Positions 41,575-50,391 of a stretch of 64,000 bases of DNA are shown piece after piece. Location of the stretch: positions 1 through 64,000 of the forward strand of contig NZ_JAPDPI010000025.1 of NCBI RefSeq assembly GCF_026013615.1. The letters run 5' to 3'. The position numbers and the translations under genes are program-made. Origin of the DNA: Plebeiibacterium marinum. Its GTDB lineage: Bacteria > Bacteroidota > Bacteroidia > Bacteroidales > Marinilabiliaceae. Position 1 is the first letter of the stretch. Every line of letters begins with the position of its first letter. Under the pieces are notes generated by a model, which had not been told where the DNA came from, made no database searches, and saw nothing but the letters and a program-made list of their open reading frames with translations.

Positions 41575-42327
41575 ATGAAACTTAGAAAGCTCAGTGTAGG
41601 ATATTATTTCAATACTATAAAAAGTAAAATGTTGATTTTGCTTTTTATGATGGCTTTTGGTATAGCAAAGTCTCAGGACAGGATTGAATTGGGGGTAATG
41701 GCCGGAGCTTCTTATTATATAGGAGATTTGAATCCTCAAAAGCAGTTCTATAAGCCTGGTTTTTCCTATGGGGGTATTGCACGCTATGTTTTAACCGATC
41801 GTTTTGCCTTGAAAGGAACGGCTTCAATGGTTAGGATTAAAGGCAGTTACCCCGATAATGATGTTTTGTTTCCAGAGGGAGAGCAGACGTATTCTTTTAA
41901 CAGGGCAATGGGCGATGCTGCGTTGCAAATGGAGTTTAATTTTACTTCGTATGATCATCCATTTATTGGAACAACCAACTTCACTCCATTTATTTCATTT
42001 GGCTTAGGAACAACAATTTATAAAAGATTTTCTACAGATATTGAAAATAACTCTGAACAAACCGTTTTTATATTATCTTTGCCAATCGGTGTAGGGTTTA
42101 AGTATAAAGTTAACAAATGGGTTAGGGTTGGAGCAGAATGGAGTTTCAGGAAAACATTTGTAGATGATTTGGATTATGTGGGCAATAACTTACCGGTTAA
42201 CCCGGATGATCCTTATGGCTTTTATCAGGAAACGACCCTTCATAATAATGATTGGTATTCTTTTGCTGGCGTTTCTATAACAGTGAGCATGTTCCGAAGG
42301 AAGACCGAATGTAATAGTGGATATTAA
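41575..42327 (+). CDS. DUF6089 outer-membrane beta-barrel protein
   Basis: About 250 residues from the ATG at 41575; an internal ATG at 41629 would give a more compact signal peptide (MLILLFMMAFGIAKSQ). The mature part is a beta-barrel of the DUF6089/PorG-like group: ELGVMAGASYYIGDLNPQ, YGGIARYVLTDRFALKGTAS and FISFGLGTTIYKRFS. It heads the uppS-bamA-ompH series, its usual place in Bacteroidota, and probably helps outer-membrane or type IX secretion assembly; the exact role is not known. Confidence 0.85.
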   Translation: MKLRKLSVGYYFNTIKSKMLILLFMMAFGIAKSQDRIELGVMAGASYYIGDLNPQKQFYKPGFSYGGIARYVLTDRFALKGTASMVRIKGSYPDNDVLFPEGEQTYSFNRAMGDAALQMEFNFTSYDHPFIGTTNFTPFISFGLGTTIYKRFSTDIENNSEQTVFILSLPIGVGFKYKVNKWVRVGAEWSFRKTFVDDLDYVGNNLPVNPDDPYGFYQETTLHNNDWYSFAGVSITVSMFRRKTECNSGY

Positions 42328-42347
42328 AAAAGGCAAAGACAAGCAAT

Positions 42348-43091
42348 ATGTCTGTAAAAGATAAACTCATAAAAGAAAGGTTGCCAGAGCATGTTGCCAT
42401 TATAATGGATGGCAATGGGCGATGGGCAAAAAAACGAGGAAATTCAAGGGTGTTTGGACATAAGAATGGAGTTAAGGCTGTGCGTGCGGTAACAGAAGCT
42501 GCAGCCGAACTGCAAATCGGATACCTTACTTTATATGCATTTTCTACTGAAAACTGGAATCGTCCTAAGCTTGAAGTAGATGCCTTAATGTCGTTGTTGG
42601 TTTCTACTATTAGCTCAGAAACTAAAACATTAATGAAAAATAACGTCAGGCTGGGCGTGGTAGGAAACGTAGATAACCTGCCTAATGATGTACGAAGAAA
42701 ATTAATGGAATGTATTGATAAAACAGCCGGGAATGACGGACTTACACTTAATCTTGCCTTGAGTTATAGTTCGCGTTGGGAAATAACCGATGCAGTAAAG
42801 AAAATTGCAAAGCTGGTTAAAAACAACGATTTGGATCCTGATAATATTGATACAGAAATAATATCAAAGAACCTTACTACCGGTGGGATGCCTGATCCGG
42901 AATTGATGATCAGAACCAGTGGTGAATTAAGAATAAGCAATTTCCTTTTATGGCAATTGGCCTATGCCGAACTGTATTTTTGCGATACACTTTGGCCGGA
43001 TTTTGGTAAAGAAGATTTTTACGAAGCACTTCTTGATTTTCAGGGAAGAGAAAGAAGGTTCGGAAAAACCAGTGAACAGATACAAAAATAG
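42348..43091 (+). CDS. uppS: Isoprenyl (undecaprenyl diphosphate) synthase
   Basis: A 247-residue cis-prenyltransferase. HVAIIMDGNGRWAKKRG with the catalytic Asp, GHKNGVKAVRAVTEAA, LTLYAFSTENWNRP and PDPELMIRTSGELRISNFLLW are all family signatures. It makes the C55 carrier lipid for peptidoglycan. 20 bases after the DUF6089 gene; the bamA frame opens within its last part, but the real bamA start is 22 bases after its stop. Confidence 0.96.
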   Translation: MSVKDKLIKERLPEHVAIIMDGNGRWAKKRGNSRVFGHKNGVKAVRAVTEAAAELQIGYLTLYAFSTENWNRPKLEVDALMSLLVSTISSETKTLMKNNVRLGVVGNVDNLPNDVRRKLMECIDKTAGNDGLTLNLALSYSSRWEITDAVKKIAKLVKNNDLDPDNIDTEIISKNLTTGGMPDPELMIRTSGELRISNFLLWQLAYAELYFCDTLWPDFGKEDFYEALLDFQGRERRFGKTSEQIQK

Positions 43092-43113
43092 AACATATAG
43101 ATCTCGATATAAT

Positions 43114-45735
43114 ATGCTTAAAAAGTTTACTTTATATACATTACTATCCTTACTATCCTCGTTTACTTTTGCTCAAACAGAAACAGATGTACCTTCAATT
43201 AGCTATACAGGTTCTCCTAGAAGCTACGAAATAGCAGATATTGAAGTGCTGGGGATTCAGAATTATGATCCTAAGATCCTCATTAACCTTTCGGGTTTGA
43301 GAGTAGGGCAACGTATTAACGTTCCCGGAGATGAAATCTCAGAAGCTATACGTAAGTATTGGGAGCATGGTTTATTTTCAGATGTAAAGGTTAAGGCAAA
43401 AAAGATTGAAGCCGGGAAAATCTGGTTGTCGATAGAGCTGCAAGAGCGACCAAGACTATCATACATTAATTATTATGGTCTGAAAAAATCAGAGATAGAA
43501 ACGGTTGCTGAAAAGGTAGCCATGATGAAGGGTAGCCAGGTTACGCCTTACCTTATAACCCGCTCAGAGAAGTACATTGCAGATTACTTTGTTGCAAAGG
43601 GGTTTTATAATACCGAAGTTAGGGTAGTACAAAAGGATGATACAGCCAAAGTGAACCATGTATATCTTGATATTACTGTAGATAAAAAGGAAAAAGTTAA
43701 GGTTAAATCTTTAGAGTTTTTGGGCAACAACGTTTTTGCGTACCAAAAGCTAAATCGGACAATGAAGAAAACCAATGAAAAAGGTAAAATCCTGAACTTT
43801 TTCAGAACCAAGAAGTTTATTGAAGAAACATATCAGGAAGATCTGGTTGCTTTAATTGATGAATACAACGAAAAAGGTTATCGCGATATGATTATTGAAT
43901 ATGATTCAATTTCTAAGAATGATGACAATACCGTTGATATTAAAATTAAAATTGACGAAGGTAAAAAATATTATTTCGGTAATATTAGCTGGATTGGAAA
44001 TAGTATTTATCCTTCAGATTACCTAAGTGCTGTTTTAAGGATTGGTAAAGGAGATGTTTTTAATCAGAAAAGACTGGATGAAAGATTGATCAACGATGAA
44101 GATGCGGTCCATAGTTTATATATGGACAATGGTTATCTTTTTTCAAACATCACTCCTGTTGAAATAAATGTTTATGGTGATACGATTGATCTTGAAATGA
44201 GGATCTTTGAAGGTAAACAGGCCACTATAAACAATATAATTATTAAAGGAAATACAAAAACTCACGAGCATGTAGTGCGTAGGGAGATTCGTACAAAACC
44301 AGGTGAGTTGTTTAGTAAATCGGAGCTGATCCGTACTATCCGTGAACTTTCTCAGTTAGGCCATTTCGACCCTGAAAATATTAGTCCGGATGTAAATCCA
44401 AACCCGGAAGATGGAACAGTTGACCTGGTATATAACCTTACAGAAAAGGCCAATGACCAGATTGAGCTTTCCGGTGGATGGGGAGCCGGTATGTTTGTAG
44501 GATCATTAGGATTGAAATTCTCAAACTTCTCTGTACGTAATATATTTAACAAAGAGGCCTGGAGACCATTGCCAACAGGAGATGGACAAACATTGTCTCT
44601 TAGGGCACAAACAAACGGAAAATTCTATCAGTCCTATAGCTTGTCTTTTACAGAACCTTGGTTGGGAGGCAGAAAGCCAAATTCATTTTCGTTTTCATTA
44701 TACCGCTCCATTCAAACAGGCGTTTCCCGAAATTATGGATACAATCCTTATGGGTCAAGTTACGGAGGTTATGGTGGTTATAGCGGATATGGATATAGTG
44801 GATATGGTTACGGAGGTTATGGTTATGGACAGGCTAATACATCTCAGTTTATGAAAATCACAGGCTTGTCTGTAGGTTTTGGTAAGCGTTTAACCTGGCC
44901 TGATGACTTCTTTTCGTTTTACAGTGAAATCAGTTATCAGCATTATCACTTAAGTGACTGGAACTATTTTATTATGCAAAATGGTGTATCCCAGAACTTA
45001 AATTTCAAATTGATGTTTTCCAGAAACTCAATTAGTAACCCGCTTTACCCACGTAGGGGATCGAACTTTTCTATTGGTTTGGAGTTGACACCTCCTTACT
45101 CGCTGTTTAGGGATAAGAATTATGAAAACCTGTATGAAACTTCAATTGATTATTCAGATCCGGATCAGGAAAATGCTGAAGAAGAATTGTATGAATTAAT
45201 AGAATATCATAAATGGACTACTTCAGGAACCATTTATTCACCACTTGATAAAGCAGAGAAACTTGTTTTGATGGGTAAATATGAAATGGGATTCCTTGGA
45301 TACTATAATGAGTTTGTTCGTTCTCCTTTTGAAAAGTTTGTTGTTGGAGGTGATGGAATGTCAGGATATAGTATGTATGGTAGCCAAACAGTAGGTCTTA
45401 GGGGATATGAAAACTCTTCGTTAACTCCATATTCAAGAGGAAGCCAAAATGGTAACATGTATAGCAAGTTAACTTTTGAAATGAGATATCCGTTAACCCT
45501 TCAGCCATCGGCTCAGGTGTACGCACTTGCATTCCTTGAAGCGGGTAACGCTTGGGCAGAGTTTAAAGAATTTAGCCCATATAGTCTAAAAAGGTCTGCC
45601 GGTGTTGGTGTAAGAATCTTCCTGCCAATTTTTGGATTGATGGGTATAGACTGGGGATATGGGTTTGATGATATTGCCAATCAACCAGGAGCTAATGGAA
45701 GCCAGTTCCACTTTGTTATTGGCCAGCAGTTTTAA
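43114..45735 (+). CDS. bamA: Outer membrane assembly factor BamA
   Basis: An 873-residue Omp85 protein from the ATG at 43114 (signal MLKKFTLYTLLSLLSSFTFA). Five POTRA domains cover about residues 30-430, for example IADIEVLGIQNYDPKILINL and NNIIIKGNTKTHEHVVRREI, followed by the 16-strand barrel with the RGYE-type motif (GLRGYENSSL) of loop 6 near residue 765. Between Y541 and G572 an external-loop region consists almost entirely of Gly and Tyr (12 Tyr), unusual for BamA. It folds outer-membrane proteins into the membrane. Confidence 0.95.
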   Translation: MLKKFTLYTLLSLLSSFTFAQTETDVPSISYTGSPRSYEIADIEVLGIQNYDPKILINLSGLRVGQRINVPGDEISEAIRKYWEHGLFSDVKVKAKKIEAGKIWLSIELQERPRLSYINYYGLKKSEIETVAEKVAMMKGSQVTPYLITRSEKYIADYFVAKGFYNTEVRVVQKDDTAKVNHVYLDITVDKKEKVKVKSLEFLGNNVFAYQKLNRTMKKTNEKGKILNFFRTKKFIEETYQEDLVALIDEYNEKGYRDMIIEYDSISKNDDNTVDIKIKIDEGKKYYFGNISWIGNSIYPSDYLSAVLRIGKGDVFNQKRLDERLINDEDAVHSLYMDNGYLFSNITPVEINVYGDTIDLEMRIFEGKQATINNIIIKGNTKTHEHVVRREIRTKPGELFSKSELIRTIRELSQLGHFDPENISPDVNPNPEDGTVDLVYNLTEKANDQIELSGGWGAGMFVGSLGLKFSNFSVRNIFNKEAWRPLPTGDGQTLSLRAQTNGKFYQSYSLSFTEPWLGGRKPNSFSFSLYRSIQTGVSRNYGYNPYGSSYGGYGGYSGYGYSGYGYGGYGYGQANTSQFMKITGLSVGFGKRLTWPDDFFSFYSEISYQHYHLSDWNYFIMQNGVSQNLNFKLMFSRNSISNPLYPRRGSNFSIGLELTPPYSLFRDKNYENLYETSIDYSDPDQENAEEELYELIEYHKWTTSGTIYSPLDKAEKLVLMGKYEMGFLGYYNEFVRSPFEKFVVGGDGMSGYSMYGSQTVGLRGYENSSLTPYSRGSQNGNMYSKLTFEMRYPLTLQPSAQVYALAFLEAGNAWAEFKEFSPYSLKRSAGVGVRIFLPIFGLMGIDWGYGFDDIANQPGANGSQFHFVIGQQF

Positions 45736-45803
45736 AAATGGTTTGGTTTTTGCTACTTATACACGCCATAGTTAAAAATAGGTAGCCATTAAAACATATA
45801 GAC

Positions 45804-46316
45804 ATGAAGAAATTATTTTTGTTTTCGGTAATGTTGGCATTTGGGATTATTGCAAATGCACAAAAATATGCTTTTGTTGATACGGAGTATATCTTAAAAA
45901 ACATACCTGCGTATGAAGCAGCTAATGAGCAATTAAACCAGACTTCTCTGAAATGGCAAAAAGAAATTGAAGCAGTTTATGCTGAGGTAGAAACCATGTA
46001 TCAAAATTATCAGTCAGAAAGTGTTTTCTTGTCAAATGAGATGAAGATTAAAAAAGAGGAAGAGATTGTAAACAAGGAAAAAGAAGCTCGTCAGTTACAA
46101 ACAAAATACTTTGGGCCTGAAGGAGAATTGGGTAAAAAGAGAGAGACTTTGATAAAGCCTATACAGGATGATATTTACAACGCTATCAGGGAATTGGTTG
46201 ATGAGGAAGGTTATGCTGCTATATTTGATAAAGCATCAGGTGGTGTTGTATTGTTTTCAAGTCCTAAATATGATATGAGTGACCTTGTTTTAGAAAAACT
46301 TGGATATAAAAAGTAA
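45804..46316 (+). CDS. OmpH/Skp family periplasmic chaperone (copy 1)
   Basis: A 170-residue Skp-like protein. Signal peptide (cut after IANA, residue 19), KYAFVDTEYILKNIPAYEAA, a long coiled coil of about 85 residues and the C-terminal YAAIFDKASGGVVLFSSPKYD. Skp trimers hold unfolded outer-membrane proteins for BamA. First of three consecutive, divergent copies directly after bamA. Confidence 0.93.
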   Translation: MKKLFLFSVMLAFGIIANAQKYAFVDTEYILKNIPAYEAANEQLNQTSLKWQKEIEAVYAEVETMYQNYQSESVFLSNEMKIKKEEEIVNKEKEARQLQTKYFGPEGELGKKRETLIKPIQDDIYNAIRELVDEEGYAAIFDKASGGVVLFSSPKYDMSDLVLEKLGYKK

Positions 46317-46440
46317 AGCATTTTATGAATTTGTGAGTGCACAAAATGCATTAAATGATATATTTGATAAATAATTCCTGATAATTGAATATGGAGTCGC
46401 TGATATCAGGATGTTAGTATATATTTTGAAAAAGGAACTT

Positions 46441-46965
46441 ATGAAGCTATTGAAACAACTGTTTATTGGATTGATGTTGATGACAACAGGTGCGTTGTCT
46501 GCGCAGTCCACTTTAAAGTTCGGACATGTCAACACTCAATCTATACTTAGTGTTATGCCTGAATTAAAAAATGTTGAAGAACAACTAAAAGGGGAGTACG
46601 AAAAACTGGAGGCTCAACTTACCGACATGCAGGAAGCTTTAAAAACTTTACAGCAGGATTACATTAAAAAGATGCAGGAAAATGCATTTGCATCACCTGA
46701 TGAGCAAGCCAATATGGAGACTGAGATTAATGAAATGAATGCAAAAGTTCAGAACTTTTATCAGGAATCACAGAGGTCATTACAAGAAAAGGAACAACAA
46801 TTAAAGCTTCCACTTTTCGAAAAAGTTAGCAATGCGATCAAAGAAGTGGGTGCCGAGAACAACTTTTTATATATATTTGAAGAAGTAGGAGGAGTAACTG
46901 TTTACAAATCAGAAAAGAGTGTAGATGTATCTCCCCTAGTGAAAGCAAAGTTGGGAATTCAATAA
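46441..46965 (+). CDS. OmpH/Skp family periplasmic chaperone (copy 2)
   Basis: A 174-residue Skp-like protein from the ATG at 46441 (signal MKLLKQLFIGLMLMTTGALSA); the longer frame from 46411 adds ten residues. LKFGHVNTQSILSVMPEL begins the mature part, then the coiled coil and NNFLYIFEEVGGVTVYKSEK. A 124-base gap separates it from copy 1. Closer in motif to copy 3 than to copy 1, so 2 and 3 look like a later duplication. Confidence 0.93.
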   Translation: MKLLKQLFIGLMLMTTGALSAQSTLKFGHVNTQSILSVMPELKNVEEQLKGEYEKLEAQLTDMQEALKTLQQDYIKKMQENAFASPDEQANMETEINEMNAKVQNFYQESQRSLQEKEQQLKLPLFEKVSNAIKEVGAENNFLYIFEEVGGVTVYKSEKSVDVSPLVKAKLGIQ

Positions 46966-46996
46966 ATGAAGAGATAATCAGAAAAATTTTAATGAG

Positions 46997-47512
46997 ATGA
47001 AATCGATAAAATTACTATTAGTTGTAGCTGCCATTTTATTAAGCTCCAGTGCTTTTGCACAGGATTTGAAATTTGGTCACGTAAATATTCAAAAGCTGGT
47101 TGCTGAATTGCCGGCCAAGTTGGAAGCTGATAAAACTTTACAGGCTGAGGCTCAAAAATTAGAGCAAAACCTTAAGGTAATGAATGAAGAACTTGAAGCC
47201 AAGTATACAGATTATATGGAAAAGAGGGATTCTTTACCAGAATTAATCAGGGCAACAAAAGAAAAAGAGATTCAGGAGATAAATAACAGATTGCAACAAT
47301 TCCAGGTGATGGCGCAACAAGACCTTCAAAAGAAAGAAGGGCAATTACTTCAGCCAATTGTTGAGGCTGTACAAAAAGCAATTGACGAAGTGGGTGCTGA
47401 AAATGGATTTATTTACATTTTTGATGTTAGCTCTAGAGTGGTTGTTTATCATTCAGAAAAGAGTACTGATGTTGAAGAGTTGGTAAAGGCTAAATTGGCT
47501 GCAACAAATTAA
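46997..47512 (+). CDS. OmpH/Skp family periplasmic chaperone (copy 3)
   Basis: A 171-residue Skp-like protein: signal MKSIKLLLVVAAILLSSSAFA, LKFGHVNIQKLVAELPAKLE, coiled coil, and GFIYIFDVSSRVVVYHSEKS. 31 bases after copy 2 and ended by a terminator at 47540-47570. The three copies could serve different client sets or form mixed trimers (inference). Confidence 0.93.
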   Translation: MKSIKLLLVVAAILLSSSAFAQDLKFGHVNIQKLVAELPAKLEADKTLQAEAQKLEQNLKVMNEELEAKYTDYMEKRDSLPELIRATKEKEIQEINNRLQQFQVMAQQDLQKKEGQLLQPIVEAVQKAIDEVGAENGFIYIFDVSSRVVVYHSEKSTDVEELVKAKLAATN

Positions 47513-47539
47513 GATACTATATAATCTTTTTATATTTGT

Positions 47540-47570
47540 AAGGATGGTTATTGTTAGCCATCCTTTTTTT
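47540..47570 (+). terminator. Terminator after third ompH copy
   Basis: AAGGATGG / CCATCCTT stem with a T run directly following. A -7-like TATATTTG (47531-47538) lies just before it, so a murI promoter may overlap the terminator. Confidence 0.8.
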
Positions 47571-47578
47571 GTATAGTT

Positions 47579-48406
47579 ATGAATGAGAATATAGGCCCTA
47601 TTGCTGTTTTTGATTCGGGTTATGGCGGTTTAACAGTACTTGATAAACTGAGGCGCAAGATGCCTGAGTACGACTTTTTATATTTGGGAGATAATGCCAG
47701 GACTCCATATGGAACCAGGTCGTTTGATGTTGTATATGAATATACCTTACAGGCTGTGAATAAATTATTTTCGATGGGTTGTCACCTAATCATATTAGCC
47801 TGTAACACTGCATCGGCAAAAGCACTAAGGAATATTCAACAGAAAGACCTGCCGGCAATGGCTCCTGAAAAAAGGGTGTTAGGCGTAATCAGGCCAAGTG
47901 TGGAAGCTATTGCCAGTTTAACTCAAAGCATGAAAGTGGGTGTTCTGGGTACAGTTGGAACTGTTCAATCCTTGTCGTATCCCATGGAAATAAAAAAACA
48001 AAATTCGTCTATTGAAGTGTTTCAGGAAGCTTGTCCCATGTGGGTTCCTTTAGTAGAAAATGGTGAAGGTGATGGAGAAGGGGCGGATTATTTCATAAAG
48101 AAGAATGTGGGTGGGTTAATGACTAAGTGCCACCTTATTGATGCTGTAATTTTGGGGTGTACACATTATCCTTTGCTAGAAAAAAAGATAGCAAAATACT
48201 TACCACAGCATGTAAAAATGATTTCGCAGGGAGAGATAGTTGCTGATAGTTTAATTGATTATTTGCAACGGCATCCAGAAATGGATAAACGTTGTAGAAA
48301 GGAGGGCTCAACTGTTTTTTATACTACAGAAAACGTTGAAAAGTTTAAGCAGACAGCAGGTTTTTTCCTTGATGAGGACATAGATGTAAAACATCTACAT
48401 CTTTAG
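47579..48406 (+). CDS. murI: Glutamate racemase
   Basis: A 275-residue MurI giving D-glutamate for peptidoglycan. AVFDSGYGGLTVL, YLGDNARTPYG, ILACNTASAKALR with the first catalytic Cys and ILGCTHYPLL with the second are complete. It is the last gene of the envelope series. Only 9 bases separate it from the preceding terminator. Confidence 0.95.
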   Translation: MNENIGPIAVFDSGYGGLTVLDKLRRKMPEYDFLYLGDNARTPYGTRSFDVVYEYTLQAVNKLFSMGCHLIILACNTASAKALRNIQQKDLPAMAPEKRVLGVIRPSVEAIASLTQSMKVGVLGTVGTVQSLSYPMEIKKQNSSIEVFQEACPMWVPLVENGEGDGEGADYFIKKNVGGLMTKCHLIDAVILGCTHYPLLEKKIAKYLPQHVKMISQGEIVADSLIDYLQRHPEMDKRCRKEGSTVFYTTENVEKFKQTAGFFLDEDIDVKHLHL

Positions 48407-48550
48407 GTAAGATATTAAGGCTGTAAAAAGAGTTTCAGGTATCAGATGAACTTATAGATTTTATCTGGATAGCTAACAAATTCCCATCTCACAATCTTGG
48501 TGGCGTACATCCCCTTAACTTTATGGCTAAAGGGAAGTACGATTCTTGAT

Positions 48551-49537
48551 TTATGATTTTATAAATACTTCTAAAAGCTTGCAGGAGGTAGAGGGTGTTA
48601 TTTCTAAGTCCTGGATACTTGCTGGTATTAATACTGTTTCTCCCTTTGATATGGATTCGTTTGTACCATTGCTGCATGTTATTTTTGCAGATCCCTCAAT
48701 GCACATATACACAACAAAAGAATTCAGCAAATACACATCTCTTATATATGATTCCGTTATTTTTACCAGATTTGTAACAAAGTAGTTACAGCTGGTAATG
48801 TTTTCAGCTTCATTAGTCTTGTTTGGGTCATAATCAGGAACAACTCCTTTGTCAGTAAAATTAATGGCGTCAAGAGCCAGTTCTGTGTGTAATTCGCGGG
48901 TTTTTCCGTCACTATCCTTTCTGTTGTAATCGTAAATTCTATATGTTACATCCGAAGTTTGCTGTATTTCAGCTAATAATACCCCTGCTCCAATAGCATG
49001 TACATTTCCTGCCGGGATAAAAAAAGCATCGCCATTTTTTACAGTGTGAGATTTTAGAAGAGCAGTTATTTTGTCTTTCTGTAAAAAGTTCAGGTATTCT
49101 GCCTTATCCGTATCAACAGCAAATCCTGAAATTAATTTACTGCCCGGATCAGCATCTATAACATACCACATTTCAGTTTTACCGTAGGCTTTGTGTCTTT
49201 CTTTTGACAATTCATCGTTAGGATGAACCTGAACAGATAGATCCTGTTTGGCATCAATAAACTTAATTAAAAGGGGAAATTCTTTGTCAAATCTATTGAA
49301 TATTTCATCGCCAACAATCTCTCCCATATAGATTTCTATGATTTCTTCGAGGGAATTTCCTTTTAAAAATCCGTTTGATACAACAGAAACATCTCCCTGT
49401 ACCCCTGAAATCTCCCAGGATTCTCCGATGTTTTCTGTGTTGCTTGTTTTATTTAATCTGGATTTGAGTTTGTCGCCTCCCCAAATTTTTTCTTTAAGAA
49501 TAGGCGTAAATTTTAATGGGTATAGTGCTGTATCCAT
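48551..49537 (-). CDS. manA: Mannose-6-phosphate isomerase, type I
   Basis: A 328-residue zinc-dependent cupin isomerase linking fructose 6-phosphate and mannose 6-phosphate. PILKEKIWGGDKLKSRL, SWEISGVQGDVS, LSVQVHPNDE with metal ligands, KTEMWYVIDADPGSKLISGF, GDAFFIPAGNVHAIGAGVLL and IQQTSDVTYRIYDYNR are family blocks. Short (Bacillus-like) form. Its promoter (49562-49569) is divergent from that of engB. Confidence 0.95.
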   Translation of the reverse strand: MDTALYPLKFTPILKEKIWGGDKLKSRLNKTSNTENIGESWEISGVQGDVSVVSNGFLKGNSLEEIIEIYMGEIVGDEIFNRFDKEFPLLIKFIDAKQDLSVQVHPNDELSKERHKAYGKTEMWYVIDADPGSKLISGFAVDTDKAEYLNFLQKDKITALLKSHTVKNGDAFFIPAGNVHAIGAGVLLAEIQQTSDVTYRIYDYNRKDSDGKTRELHTELALDAINFTDKGVVPDYDPNKTNEAENITSCNYFVTNLVKITESYIRDVYLLNSFVVYMCIEGSAKITCSNGTNESISKGETVLIPASIQDLEITPSTSCKLLEVFIKS

Positions 49538-49561
49538 TTAAAATGCGTTTTTGATTTTGAG

Positions 49562-49569
49562 CAAAAATA
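49562..49569 (-). promoter_or_regulatory. -7 promoter box of manA
   Basis: On the minus strand TATTTTTG fits TAnnTTTG, 25 bases before the manA start. Confidence 0.55.
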
Positions 49570-49632
49570 CTAAAATCATTAGTGTAGTTGCTTATTACTT
49601 TTGTTTTATTGCTCTTTTCAGGCAACAAAGTG

Positions 49633-49640
49633 TACCTTTG
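49633..49640 (+). promoter_or_regulatory. -7 promoter box of engB
   Basis: TACCTTTG fits TAnnTTTG, 17 bases before the ATG at 49657, with a TTG 21 bases upstream at the -33 position. Confidence 0.65.
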
Positions 49641-49656
49641 CACAAAATTGTGAATT

Positions 49657-50253
49657 ATGGAAATTAAACAAGCAGAATTCCTTACCTCAAGCGCAAAACC
49701 TACTCAATGTCCCAACCCTGATAAGCCTGAGTATGCATTTATTGGCAGATCAAATGTTGGAAAATCTTCGTTGATAAATATGTTATGCGATAGGAATTCA
49801 CTGGCTAAAACATCCTCTACTCCCGGGAAAACACAGTTAATAAACCATTTTGTTATTAATAGTGATTGGTATTTAGTAGACCTCCCCGGTTATGGGTATG
49901 CCAAGGTTTCTAAAACGCAACGAAAAACCTTTAAACTTTTAATTGATGGGTATTTACGTCATCGTTCAAATTTGATGTGTTTGTTTATTTTAGTTGATAT
50001 CCGTCATAAGCCACAAAAAGTTGATATTGAATTTATGTACCAGATGGGAGAATGGGGAGTTCCATTTGTTGTTGTGTTTACCAAGGCTGACAAATTAAAA
50101 CCAGGAGAAGTGGAGAAAAATGTGACCGAATATAAAAATGCCTTGTTACAAGATTGGGAAGAATTGCCAGATTTTTTTATCAGTTCTGCAACGAAGAACC
50201 AGGGAAAGGATGAAATTTTGTCGTTTATTGAACAGGTTAACCAAAATTGGTAA
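49657..50253 (+). CDS. engB: Ribosome biogenesis GTPase YsxC/EngB
   Basis: A 198-residue TrmE-Era-EngA-type GTPase needed for large-subunit assembly. G1 GRSNVGKSS, G2 TSSTPGKTQ, G3 DLPGYGYAKV, G4 VFTKADKLK and G5 SSATKNQG are all in place. Length is typical. Short leader from the promoter at 49633; monocistronic by spacing. Confidence 0.96.
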   Translation: MEIKQAEFLTSSAKPTQCPNPDKPEYAFIGRSNVGKSSLINMLCDRNSLAKTSSTPGKTQLINHFVINSDWYLVDLPGYGYAKVSKTQRKTFKLLIDGYLRHRSNLMCLFILVDIRHKPQKVDIEFMYQMGEWGVPFVVVFTKADKLKPGEVEKNVTEYKNALLQDWEELPDFFISSATKNQGKDEILSFIEQVNQNW

Positions 50254-50341
50254 TGTATTTTTGAGAAAAGCGCTGGTTTATCAACAATGAGGAAACATTA
50301 TAAATTGCGCTTACCCAACGCTATAAAAGTGATGAATTTTA

Positions 50342-50349
50342 TATCTTTG
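50342..50349 (+). promoter_or_regulatory. -7 promoter box of prs
   Basis: TATCTTTG matches TAnnTTTG, 42 bases before the prs start. Confidence 0.6.
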
Positions 50350-50391
50350 CAACGTCTTAAATAATAATTAACAGATAAACAACAATTTACG

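Noticed and set aside
42964-43113. An N-terminal extension of BamA overlapping uppS
   Set aside because: The ATG at 43114 is followed by a perfect signal peptide, whereas the extension is the uppS sequence read in another frame.
47531-47538. -7 promoter box TATATTTG as murI promoter
   Set aside because: It fits the consensus, but transcription would start inside the terminator stem of the preceding gene, so it was not listed as a separate feature.
48480-48545. Possible terminator between murI and manA (CCCTTAAC / CTAAAGGG)
   Set aside because: Pairing is interrupted and no T run follows; not convincing compared with the other hairpins.
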